This document shows, in pieces, positions 10,165 through 18,134 of a stretch of 49,911 bases of DNA (its first letter is position 1; every line of letters starts with the position of its first letter). The stretch comes from Armatimonadetes bacterium UBA5419 (GTDB lineage Bacteria > Armatimonadota > UBA10988), in the NCBI GenBank assembly GCA_002409445.1, contig DHNJ01000274.1, forward strand, positions 9,758-59,668, in the 5' to 3' direction. A program made the translations under genes and the position numbers. Under the pieces are notes generated by a model that saw nothing but the letters and a program-made list of their open reading frames with translations, was not told the origin of the DNA and made no database searches.

Positions 10165-12307
10165 ACCGACCGTTTGGTAGCGCGTCGCCGTTGGTCAGGA
10201 AGGCCATCAGGTCGCCCTCGACCACCGGGTTGTCGACCCACTTGAAGTCGACCGCGAAAGGATCGCCCGTCAAGCCGAGCAGTGTCCGCGGCAACTCAAC
10301 CGCCAACGACGCGCCGTCGAGGTACAGCGGTGCCTGCCCCACCTCCCGCCAGGTGAAGCCTGGGCCCTGCCAGGCCTCGACGATGGTGATGGTCGGGTCG
10401 GCCAGCCGGCGGTTGAGCATGAAGTCATAGCCCTCCCAGCCGGTCTCGCGGCGCCCGTCCACGTCCAGCAGCAGCCACATCCAGGTCGGGTCGGTCGACG
10501 GCGTGATGGGCTCGCGGCATTCGACCTGGAAGGTGACCGTCTCGGCGTTGTGGATCACGCGCGCGGCGACCAGGTCGTTGCGGCCGGTGTTGTTCACGTA
10601 GGCCGGCTGCGAGCCGTAGCCCGGGTGGTCGCGCCGCGCCTCGTCGTGCGACTCGTCGACCACCACCGGCGGCACCGCGGCCCAGGCCGCCGCACCGGCA
10701 CCCGGCGCCAGCGAGCGCCGCGCGGCGGGCGGTGGTGCCGACGCGACGCCCTTGAACCGGCGCACGAAGTCGACCAGCTGGTAGTAAAACGCGTCCAGGT
10801 GCCCGCCGACCATCGGCTCCATGTCGCGGCTATGCGCGCGGTCGAACTGGTCGACGAACATGACCGGGTAGTCAACACCGCCGAACGAGGTGAACCGCCC
10901 AGCGATCCACTCATTCCAGCCGGTGACGAAGACGATGCGCGGGTCCTCGGCCAGAGCGTGCTCGGCCTGCTCGACGAAGTTGAGCCCCAGGTCGACCGCC
11001 GCCGGGTCGGGGTCCCAGGCGCCGTTATGCCACGCGCGGCCCTTGGCATCCGGTTCGCTCATCGAGCCGAGCCGCTGGTCCACCGCGTTCTGCGCCACGC
11101 CGACGCCCATCATCTCGCGCTCGCCCGCCGCATTATGGAACACGTGCTGCGGATAGACTTCCAGCCAGCTCCACTGGTCCGGGCCCGTGGGACCAACGAA
11201 GTAGTCGGGCTGCGGTTTGCGGAAGGTAAAGAAGTCGCGCATCGGGTCGCCCGTCCCGCCGACGTACGTGAGCCGCAGCGTGCGGTCGCCCTCGACCGGC
11301 TCGCCGTCCAGCAACGCCGTTCCGTCCGGCAGGGCATCTCGCGTCACACCCCACCAGCCGACGGTCCCAGTGGGCTCGCTGAGCTCGATCGTGTATTCGC
11401 CGGCCGGCCACCCGTTAGGATTGGCTAGCGTGAGCCAGTCGTTGTCAAACAGCTCCTGGGCGGTCGCCTCGGCCAGGACGGTGCCGGTTGGACCGCCCGC
11501 TCGGAGGCGAATCGTCGCATGGCTGCCCTGCTCGTTCCAGGTCGGGGTCGCGACCGCCACGCTGTCGAACGCCTGGGGCGCGGTGAAGCTCTGGCCCAAC
11601 ACCTGGCCCGGCAGCAACCGGGTCGGATAGCCGTGCTCGCTCAGCCCGGTCATGCCACCGAGCAGGTGCGGGTCCGCCAGAATCAGCGGCTTGCCATCCA
11701 GGTGGTACCACAAGTCAGGGTAGAGGCCCGACTCGTACAGGTCAGCCCACAACTCGCGGACCACCTTGTCCGGCTGCCAGAAGGGGCAGAGGAAGGCCAC
11801 CTGCGGTGTCCGGCCGCCCTCCGCGCGAACCTGGCTCCAGGTCTCCAGCAGCGCCGTGTACCACTCCCGATAGGTGATCTGGTTGGTGACATCGAAGACC
11901 ACGAAGTCAACGCCCGCGTCGCTCAGCATCTGCGCGTGCCGCCGTAGCACGTACGGGTCGTCGGTGCGGTAGTAACCGAACAGCGGCTCACCCCAGTGGT
12001 GCGGCGCATGGATCGGCCCCCAGAGCGGGCTGTCGGGCTTCTGCATGGCCTCGGGGTCGGCAGCGAGGATCTTGGTCACGTCGTAAGGTCCGACCCAGCC
12101 GTTGCCGCCCTGCGCGTGCGCGCCAAGCCAGAGGAAGTAGAAGATGCCGACCTGCTTCTCCGGTCGAGGTGGGCCCGTTTCGGCCGCCGGCGTCAGCGTC
12201 CGGCCCAGGTGGTCGGTGGCCACCACGTCCTCGCGCAGGCCCAGCGGTGGGCCTTGGGCCCAGGTTGTGCTCGCCACCACCAACAGCGTCACCGTCCAGG
12301 GTCGCAT
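10139..12307 (-). CDS. Secreted GH99/GH71-like glycoside hydrolase with C-terminal carbohydrate-binding-like domain
   Basis: Exported protein of 722 aa with a signal peptide (WTVTLLVVASTTWAQ). The N-terminal half reads as the TIM barrel of the GH71/GH99 clan: VGIFYFLWLGAH, a GEPLFGYYRTDDPYV stretch, SDAGVDFVVFDVTN and the late VFVTGWNEWIAGRF. In GH99 these sites bind alpha-mannosides. A beta-sandwich insert lies around residues 220-320, and the C-terminus (about 560-720) resembles a CBM9-like sandwich (WMWLLLDVDGRRETGW). Exact specificity is unknown. GGAGGAG precedes the ATG, which begins one base after the birA stop, so it is translated as the last gene of the gltX operon. Confidence 0.8.
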   Translation of the reverse strand: MRPWTVTLLVVASTTWAQGPPLGLREDVVATDHLGRTLTPAAETGPPRPEKQVGIFYFLWLGAHAQGGNGWVGPYDVTKILAADPEAMQKPDSPLWGPIHAPHHWGEPLFGYYRTDDPYVLRRHAQMLSDAGVDFVVFDVTNQITYREWYTALLETWSQVRAEGGRTPQVAFLCPFWQPDKVVRELWADLYESGLYPDLWYHLDGKPLILADPHLLGGMTGLSEHGYPTRLLPGQVLGQSFTAPQAFDSVAVATPTWNEQGSHATIRLRAGGPTGTVLAEATAQELFDNDWLTLANPNGWPAGEYTIELSEPTGTVGWWGVTRDALPDGTALLDGEPVEGDRTLRLTYVGGTGDPMRDFFTFRKPQPDYFVGPTGPDQWSWLEVYPQHVFHNAAGEREMMGVGVAQNAVDQRLGSMSEPDAKGRAWHNGAWDPDPAAVDLGLNFVEQAEHALAEDPRIVFVTGWNEWIAGRFTSFGGVDYPVMFVDQFDRAHSRDMEPMVGGHLDAFYYQLVDFVRRFKGVASAPPPAARRSLAPGAGAAAWAAVPPVVVDESHDEARRDHPGYGSQPAYVNNTGRNDLVAARVIHNAETVTFQVECREPITPSTDPTWMWLLLDVDGRRETGWEGYDFMLNRRLADPTITIVEAWQGPGFTWREVGQAPLYLDGASLAVELPRTLLGLTGDPFAVDFKWVDNPVVEGDLMAFLTNGDALPNGRFNYRYRGQ

Positions 12308-12308
12308 G

Positions 12309-13052
12309 CTACTCCTCCAGGCGTAGGCTGACCTCCCCCGCGGTCACCTGCCGCTTCGAGCCGTCTTCCAGTCGGATGGTCAGCCCACCATGCTGGTCCA
12401 AATCTTCCGCCTGCCCCAGCCACGAGCCCTCCGGCCCGTCGACGCGGACCGCGTGGCCCAACGTCACGTCACGCGAGCGCCACGCATCGCGCACCGGGCC
12501 CGGGCCGTCGCGCAGCAGCCGCTGGTAGAGCGTCCGCAGAGCCTGGGTTAGCACCGGCAACAAGTCGTCTGGCGCGAACTCCCGCTCCGCGGCGGTATTC
12601 AGCGAGGTCGCGGTCTCGGCCAACTCCTCGCCAAAATCGCCTGGCGCCTGGCCGACGTTCAGCCCGCAGCCGACGAGGGCCGCATACGAGTCGCCACAGA
12701 GCACCGTCTCGACCAATACGCCGCCGACCTTGCGAGCACCGAGCAGAACGTCGTTCGGCCACTTGAGCGCCGGCTCCAGCCCGGTCGCCTCGGCCACAGC
12801 CTGGGCCATCGCCGCGCCGGCGGCCAGGGCCAGCCAGGCGCTGTGGGTGAGGTGTGCCGGCGGCCGCAGGATGTAGGTCACGAGCAGCGAGGTGCCCGCG
12901 GGCGCGGTCCACGCCTTGCCCCGGCGCCCGCGCCCGGCCAACTGGTAGCCCGCGACGACCGCCGTGCCCTCGCGCGCGCCGCGTCGCGCCTGGTCGCGGG
13001 CCAGGTCGTTGGTGCTCGTGACTTCCGCGTACCGTATGGCCCTACCCCACAT
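12309..13052 (-). CDS. birA: Biotin--[acetyl-CoA-carboxylase] ligase, enzyme-only form
   Basis: Activates biotin with ATP and attaches it to the biotin carboxyl carrier protein for fatty-acid synthesis. At 247 aa it has the catalytic and C-terminal domains but no N-terminal winged helix, so it should not act as a repressor. Motifs: VTSTNDLA, the biotin/ATP loop GRGRRGKAW, LKWPNDVLL and GGVLVET, then a small SH3-like end. The ATG at 13052 shares one base with the gmhA-like stop (TGATG); longer upstream frames would run deep into that gene. Confidence 0.93.
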   Translation of the reverse strand: MWGRAIRYAEVTSTNDLARDQARRGAREGTAVVAGYQLAGRGRRGKAWTAPAGTSLLVTYILRPPAHLTHSAWLALAAGAAMAQAVAEATGLEPALKWPNDVLLGARKVGGVLVETVLCGDSYAALVGCGLNVGQAPGDFGEELAETATSLNTAAEREFAPDDLLPVLTQALRTLYQRLLRDGPGPVRDAWRSRDVTLGHAVRVDGPEGSWLGQAEDLDQHGGLTIRLEDGSKRQVTAGEVSLRLEE

Positions 13053-13615
13053 CAGTCGACCGTCCCTTCGCCGCTCAGAACCTTCATCAACAGGTGGCAC
13101 AGCACCGCGTGCGCATCCTCGGCGTGCTGCATGTCCCTCGTCGGCGCAATGACCGCGACGTCGCACAGCGGCGCGCAGCGACCGCCGCCGAACGCCAGCA
13201 GGCCGGCCGTCCGGCCCTCGTGCGCACGCGCCCAGGCCAGCGCCCGTACGCAGTTCTCCGAGTTGCCACTGCCCGAGATGACCAGCAACAGGTCGCCCGC
13301 TTGCCAGTGATTCGGCAACTGGGCGGCGAATACCTCGGCGTAGTCGACATCATTGCCGTAGGCCGTCAACGTGGCCAGGTTGTCGACCAGCGGGATGACG
13401 CGGAACGGCGGTAGGTCGGGCCGCAAGCAGCCCTTGTTCAGGTCGGCGGCCAGGTGGCTGGCGAGGGAGGCGCTGCCGCCGTTGCCACAGACGAACACCC
13501 GGTGGCCGTCGCGGCGAGCCTGTTCCAGGGCGGTGACCAGATCGCTGACCGCGGCCAGGTCGAAGGCCTGGATGACGCGCGCGGTCTCGGCCAGGTAATC
13601 GGCCAGATAGCTCAT
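13052..13615 (-). CDS. gmhA: SIS-domain phosphosugar isomerase, GmhA/DiaA-like
   Basis: Single SIS domain of 187 aa. VFVCGNGGSASLASHLAADLNK is the phosphosugar-binding loop and GDLLLVISGSGNSENC the second one; DNLATLTAYGNDVDYAEVF and HAVLCHLL match sedoheptulose-7-phosphate isomerase. GmhA makes the heptose precursor of the LPS core. The DiaA branch (DnaA-binding) has the same fold and cannot be ruled out. No hldE or heptosyltransferase is nearby. It sits between a HAD phosphatase (17-base gap) and birA (TGATG overlap), so the HAD neighbours could be partners in a phosphosugar route. Confidence 0.75.
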   Translation of the reverse strand: MSYLADYLAETARVIQAFDLAAVSDLVTALEQARRDGHRVFVCGNGGSASLASHLAADLNKGCLRPDLPPFRVIPLVDNLATLTAYGNDVDYAEVFAAQLPNHWQAGDLLLVISGSGNSENCVRALAWARAHEGRTAGLLAFGGGRCAPLCDVAVIAPTRDMQHAEDAHAVLCHLLMKVLSGEGTVD

Positions 13616-13632
13616 CCGCTCCTCCGCTCCGC

Positions 13633-14466
13633 TCAGCGCGCCAGGGCGAACCGCCGCACCGCTTCGGCCAGCCCGTCGTGGTCACAGTCGGCGACGACCG
13701 CATCGGCGACGGCCTGCAGCTCCGGGCAGGCCTGGCCCATGGCCACTCCGATGCCGGCCCGGCTGACCATCTCGATGTCGTTCAGTCCATCACCAATCGC
13801 CAGGATAGCCGAGCCGTCATAGCCCCGCAAGGCAGCCCAGCGCTGCAGCGCGGTCCACTTGCCCACGCCCGGCGCGATGAAGTCGAGGATCCACCGCCCG
13901 TAAAGCGGATGCCACAGTGGCGAGACCGTGCAGCGCCCAGCGAAGCGCTCACCTAGAATGATCGTCTGCGCCTTGACCAGGCGCTCGGCGGCCGCGTCGT
14001 CGCCGACCAGGGTCGTTAGCATCAGCGGGTCGTCGTGAATCCAGGCCGCGACGTCACCGACCTCGTCGATGAGGCCCTCGAAGCGCTGGGCGAACGGTGC
14101 TGGCAGCCGCGCGATGCTGGGCACGGCGACGCGTTCGGTCACGGCGTGGAAGACGTAGGCGTCCAGACCCAGCTCGCCCAGCGCGCCGACGACGTTGCGC
14201 GCGACCGTAGCCGGGACATAGCTGGTCCAGAGCGGCGGCTGGTCGAGCCGCGGCCAGGCCAGCGCGCCGTTGTTGACGATCGCGCCGAGCCGCGGGTCGA
14301 TGGCCTCGATGACCGGCCGAGTCGTACTGAGCACGCGGCCGGTGGCGAGGACAACCTCGATGCCGGCGTCGAGCGTTTCGACCAGCACCGTGCGGGTTGC
14401 GGGACGCACTTCGTGGTTGCTGTCGGTCGTCGTGCCGTCGATGTCCAACGCGATGAGGCGGATCAT
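13633..14466 (-). CDS. Cof-type HAD-IIB phosphatase (copy 1)
   Basis: HAD-superfamily phosphatase of 277 aa, class IIB cap (Cof/YbjI-like), probably acting on sugar phosphates or other small phosphoesters. Motif I is ALDIDGTTTDSN (nucleophile and acid/base Asp pair), motif II VLATGRVLSTT, motif III a lysine in VGKWTALQRW, and motif IV ILAIGDGLNDIEMV. The ATG at 14466 forms an ATGA overlap with the stop of the preceding HAD gene and places motif I at the N-terminus, as usual. It is a paralogue of that gene. Confidence 0.88.
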   Translation of the reverse strand: MIRLIALDIDGTTTDSNHEVRPATRTVLVETLDAGIEVVLATGRVLSTTRPVIEAIDPRLGAIVNNGALAWPRLDQPPLWTSYVPATVARNVVGALGELGLDAYVFHAVTERVAVPSIARLPAPFAQRFEGLIDEVGDVAAWIHDDPLMLTTLVGDDAAAERLVKAQTIILGERFAGRCTVSPLWHPLYGRWILDFIAPGVGKWTALQRWAALRGYDGSAILAIGDGLNDIEMVSRAGIGVAMGQACPELQAVADAVVADCDHDGLAEAVRRFALAR

Positions 14467-15293
14467 GGGTTCAGCACCCACCGCTCAACCGCCGCGGCCA
14501 GTCCGTCGTCATCGACCGTGCCGGTCACGGCGTCGGCCACAGCCAAAGCTGCGGGTGACGCATCCCCCATCGCCACACCCCAGCCCACCTCGGCCAACAT
14601 CGCCACGTCGTTGTCGGCGTCGCCGACGGCCATCACGTCGCTCAGTGGCACCCCGCGACGCGTGGCGAAAGCCGCCACCGCCGCGCCCTTATCCGCGCTC
14701 GGGTGGACGAACGTAAGAATCCAGAGGTCGTCAGCATGGTACGGCGCGCCCGCGACGGTTGCGCGGTCCACGTACTCTGCCCGCCAACGCTCCGCCCACG
14801 GCAGCAACGCCGCTTCGGGCCCAGCGACCACGACGACCAGAGGCGGCTCGTGGAGCCATTCCAAGACATCGCCATACCAGACGTCGTGCACATCGAGATC
14901 GACAAAACTAGGCAGCGGCCGCCGCGGCAGGTCCGCCGCGATGGTCTGGCCGCGCAGCGGGTCCTGGTAGACGAACGGTGTCGCCCCCGCCGCCCGCGCT
15001 GCGCGGACGACGTCGCGCGCCGTCGCCACATCGAGCATCGCGTGGCCGAACGGCGCATGCTCGGTGCTGTCGGCCAGCACGGCGCCGTTGCACAGCGCCA
15101 GGCCGACCGGCTCCGCCAGCCGCAGGTCCTCGACCACCGCCGCCGCGCCGTCGCCGGCCCGACCGGTGGCGAGGACCAGGTCCACCCCACCCGCCTGCGC
15201 CGCCCGCAGCACCTCGCGGGTGCGAGGCGAGACGCGGTTCGAGCGACCGACAAGCGTCCCGTCCACATCCAGAGCTAGCAAGCGATACCGCAA
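14463..15293 (-). CDS. Cof-type HAD-IIB phosphatase (copy 2)
   Basis: Second HAD-IIB phosphatase of 276 aa, next to and paralogous with copy 1. Motif I LALDVDGTLVGRSN, motif II VLATGRAGDG, lysine in SADKGAAVAAFA, motif IV VMAVGDADNDVAML. I choose the TTG at 15293, because GGAGG lies 7 bases upstream. The TTG at 15299 overlaps the gltX stop as TTGA but sits one base from that ribosome site. No in-frame ATG is available near motif I. The tandem pair probably differs in the cap domain and therefore in substrate. Confidence 0.87.
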   Translation of the reverse strand: MRYRLLALDVDGTLVGRSNRVSPRTREVLRAAQAGGVDLVLATGRAGDGAAAVVEDLRLAEPVGLALCNGAVLADSTEHAPFGHAMLDVATARDVVRAARAAGATPFVYQDPLRGQTIAADLPRRPLPSFVDLDVHDVWYGDVLEWLHEPPLVVVVAGPEAALLPWAERWRAEYVDRATVAGAPYHADDLWILTFVHPSADKGAAVAAFATRRGVPLSDVMAVGDADNDVAMLAEVGWGVAMGDASPAALAVADAVTGTVDDDGLAAAVERWVLNP

Positions 15294-15295
15294 CC

Positions 15296-16780
15296 TCAAC
15301 CCTCCAGAGCCGGCAGATGGCGCAGGCGGTGCAGCACCCGCTCACGCCCCAGCGCCAGGCACAGTTCGAACGCGCTCGGCCCGACCGCATAGCCGGTGAC
15401 GGCGGTCCGCAAGCCGTTGATCAACAGCCCAGCGCCCACGCCTTCCTCCTCGGCGTAGCCACGCAAGGCTGCCTCAAGGCTCTCGTGATCAAAAGGCACC
15501 GCCTCGAAGCGGTTAGCCAACTCATTAAGCAACGGTCCAGTGCGCGGGTTCTTGGCCAGGTTCTTCTTGACCGCGGCGGGGTCGTACTCGACGCGGTCGC
15601 TCAGGTAGGCGGCGCCCTGGACGACGAAGTCCTCCAGGGTCCAGAACCGCTGGCGGATCAGATCGATGGTCGCCTCGAACCATTCGGCCTGCGCGCCGAT
15701 GAAGTCGTCGGACCAGAGACCCGCACGCTCCAGCCAGGGCCGCAGGTGCGGCAGCAGGTCGGCGATGGGCATCGAGCGGATCCACGAGGCGTTGAGGTTC
15801 TGAGCCTTGGCGTCGGTCCACTGCTTGGGGTTGCTCGCGTCGTAGATGAACTTCGCATTCGAGCGGCCGGCGCGGCTCAGGTCGAAGTCGGCGGCCAGCT
15901 GGTCGAGGGTCAGCAGCTCGGACTCCTCGGCCTCGCCGGTCGAGTAGCCAAGCTGCGCCAGGAAGCTGCACATCGCCTCGGGCAGGAAGCCGCGGTCGCG
16001 ATAGGTGGTGATGCTGACCACCTCGCCGTGCCGGCGCTTGGACAGCTTGCTGCCGTCGGGCGCCATGATTAACGCCAGATGGCCAAACTGCGGCACCGGG
16101 GCGCCGAGCGCCTGGTAGAGCAGGATCTGCTTGGGCGTGTTGGACAGGTGGTCCTGGCCGCGCAAGATGTGCGTGATGCCTTCGTCGATGTCGTCGCAGA
16201 CGACGCTGAGCATGTAGAGCGGCGAGCCGTCGGCCCGCAGCAGAACGAAGTCATCGATTTCGTCGGGGTCGATCGACTGCGGCCCGTAGACCAGGTCCTC
16301 GAACTCGATGCGTCCGGCCGCCCGCGGCACACGACAGCGCACGACCGACGGCGCGCCGGCCGCCGCGCGCGCGGCCTGCTCCTCGGCCGAGATCACGCAA
16401 TCGGGCCCCGTGTACTTCCAGGACGGCACGCCGCGCGCGGCCGCGGACTCACGGGCGGCGGCGATCTCCTGGGTCGTGGCGTAGCAGCGGTAGGCGTGGC
16501 CGCTGGCCAGCAGTTGGTGGGCGGCGGCGGTGTGGCGGTCCAGGTTCTCGCTCTGGTAGATGACGTCGCCGTCCCATTCGAGCCCAAGCCAGCGCATCGA
16601 GTCGAGGATGACCTCAACGTGCTCCGGGGTCGAGCGTTCGCGATCGGTGTCCTCAATGCGGAGGATGAACTCGCCGCCCTGCTGGCGGGCGAAAAGCCAA
16701 CTGAACAACGCGGTACGGGCGCTGCCGACGTGGAAATAGCCGGTCGGCGAGGGCGCCATGCGGGTCCGAACCTGGGCCAT
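15296..16780 (-). CDS. gltX: Glutamyl-tRNA synthetase
   Basis: Class I synthetase (494 aa) that charges tRNA-Glu. The HIGH-type signature appears as PTGYFHVGSARTAL and the KMSKS-type as DGSKLSKRRHGE; the Glu-binding RIEDTDRER is intact. The C-terminal anticodon-binding helical domain is complete. The start at 16780 has AGGAGG 6 bases upstream. Whether it also charges tRNA-Gln cannot be decided here. Its product also feeds tetrapyrrole synthesis through HemA/HemL, relevant to the cytochromes nearby. It heads a packed operon running to the GH99-like gene. Confidence 0.97.
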   Translation of the reverse strand: MAQVRTRMAPSPTGYFHVGSARTALFSWLFARQQGGEFILRIEDTDRERSTPEHVEVILDSMRWLGLEWDGDVIYQSENLDRHTAAAHQLLASGHAYRCYATTQEIAAARESAAARGVPSWKYTGPDCVISAEEQAARAAAGAPSVVRCRVPRAAGRIEFEDLVYGPQSIDPDEIDDFVLLRADGSPLYMLSVVCDDIDEGITHILRGQDHLSNTPKQILLYQALGAPVPQFGHLALIMAPDGSKLSKRRHGEVVSITTYRDRGFLPEAMCSFLAQLGYSTGEAEESELLTLDQLAADFDLSRAGRSNAKFIYDASNPKQWTDAKAQNLNASWIRSMPIADLLPHLRPWLERAGLWSDDFIGAQAEWFEATIDLIRQRFWTLEDFVVQGAAYLSDRVEYDPAAVKKNLAKNPRTGPLLNELANRFEAVPFDHESLEAALRGYAEEEGVGAGLLINGLRTAVTGYAVGPSAFELCLALGRERVLHRLRHLPALEG

Positions 16781-16808
16781 GGAGGGCCTCCTAGCAACGT
16801 AAACGCAA

Positions 16809-16834
16809 CCGGGGCGCGGGTGGCCGCGCCCCGG
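16809..16834 (-). terminator. Strong hairpin between argG and gltX
   Basis: Ten-base perfect stem (CCGGGGCGCG with CGCGCCCCGG) around a 6-base loop, 28 bases after the argG stop. On the minus strand TTGCGTTTACG follows, a weak U-tract. It probably ends or attenuates argG transcription before gltX. Confidence 0.7.
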
Positions 16835-16861
16835 AGCAAAGGTCATGCGGCCGCGGACAGC

Positions 16862-18064
16862 CTACTGGCGTTCGCGTTCGAGCGCCGCGCTGAGCTTGGT
16901 CGGCAGGCCCCAGATGGTGATGAACCCGAGCGCCGCCGAATGGTCGAACTGGTCGGCCTTGTCGTAGGTTGCCATCTCGTAGCTGTACAGGGCGTTCGGC
17001 GACTTGCGGCCCTCGACCACGGCGCTGCCCTTGTAGAGGCGGACCCGCACTTCGCCGGTCACGTTGCGCTGCGTCGAGTCGACGAAGGCATTCAGGTGCG
17101 GCAGCAGCGTGCCGTGCCACAAGCCATTGTAGACCAGCTGGCCCCAGCGCTGCGAGACGCCGCGCTTGAACTCTAGCGTGTCCTTGTCCAGCGTCAGATG
17201 CTCGAGATCCATGTGCGCCGCATACAGCACCGCGCCGGCGGGCGCCTCGTAGATCTCGCGCGACTTGATGCCGACCAAGCGGTCCTCAAGCACGTCGTAC
17301 CGGCCGACGCCGTGGCGGCCAGCGATTTCGTTGAGCTGAGCGATCAGCGGCGACGGGTCGAGCGCCTGGCCGTTGAGCGACACGGGGACGCCCTGCTCGA
17401 AGCCGATCGTCACGCGCTCGGGCTCGTTCGGCGCGTCCAGCGGATCGACGGTCCACTCGTAGGCGCCGGCGGGCGGCGAGTTGTTCGGATCCTCGAGCAC
17501 GCCGCACTCGCAACTGCGGCCCCACAGGTTCACGTCGGTGCTGTAGGGGTTGTCTAGGTCGACGGGAATGGGCACACCGTGCACGCGGGCGTACTCGATC
17601 TCCTCGTCGCGCGACATGTTCCACTCGCGCGCGGGGGCGATCACGGTCAGGCTGGGGTTCAGGGCGGCGAAGCCGACCTCGAAGCGCACCTGGTCGTTGC
17701 CCTTGCCCGTGCAGCCGTGGGCCACGGCGTCGCAGCCGGTCGCCTCGGCGATGCGGACCATCTCCTCGACGATCAGCGGCCGGGCCAGCGCGGTGGCCAG
17801 CAGGTACTTGTCGTTGTAGACGGCCCCGGCCTTCAGCGCGGGCCACAAGAACTCGCGCACGAAACGGTCACGCGCGTCGACCACATGCGATTCGACGGCA
17901 CCGACGGCCAAAGCCTTGGTCCGAATCGCCTCGTAGTTCTTCTCTTCACCGACGTCGATGGCCACGGCCACGATCTCGGCGTTGTACTTCTCGGCCAACC
18001 ACTTGACCGCGACGCTCGTGTCGAGCCCGCCCGAATAGGCCAGCGCGATCCGCTTGATGCTCAT
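16862..18064 (-). CDS. argG: Argininosuccinate synthase
   Basis: Joins citrulline and aspartate with ATP in arginine synthesis. Full length (400 aa). The ATP pyrophosphatase P-loop is ALAYSGGLDTSVA at the N-terminus; HGCTGKGNDQVRFE and APAREWNMSRDEEIEYA are diagnostic of the family. The ATG at 18064 follows GGAGG with a 9-base spacer. No other arg genes are in the window. A promoter-like sequence and an inverted repeat separate it from the cytochrome operon upstream. Confidence 0.98.
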   Translation of the reverse strand: MSIKRIALAYSGGLDTSVAVKWLAEKYNAEIVAVAIDVGEEKNYEAIRTKALAVGAVESHVVDARDRFVREFLWPALKAGAVYNDKYLLATALARPLIVEEMVRIAEATGCDAVAHGCTGKGNDQVRFEVGFAALNPSLTVIAPAREWNMSRDEEIEYARVHGVPIPVDLDNPYSTDVNLWGRSCECGVLEDPNNSPPAGAYEWTVDPLDAPNEPERVTIGFEQGVPVSLNGQALDPSPLIAQLNEIAGRHGVGRYDVLEDRLVGIKSREIYEAPAGAVLYAAHMDLEHLTLDKDTLEFKRGVSQRWGQLVYNGLWHGTLLPHLNAFVDSTQRNVTGEVRVRLYKGSAVVEGRKSPNALYSYEMATYDKADQFDHSAALGFITIWGLPTKLSAALERERQ

Positions 18065-18090
18065 GTCTGGGTACCTCCAGCCCGTCCCTT

Positions 18091-18118
18091 AGTCTACCAC
18101 TGTGGCGCTAGGCGCCAA
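18091..18118 (-). promoter_or_regulatory. Promoter with overlapping inverted repeat upstream of argG
   Basis: On the minus strand TTGGCG (18113-18118), a 16-base spacer and TAGACT (18091-18096). The inverted repeat TGGCGC-TAG-GCGCCA (18103-18117) overlaps the -35, so a repressor bound there would block RNA polymerase. An arginine-type repressor is only a guess; the repeat does not resemble an ARG box. Confidence 0.5.
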
Positions 18119-18134
18119 GGACGCGGGTGGAACC

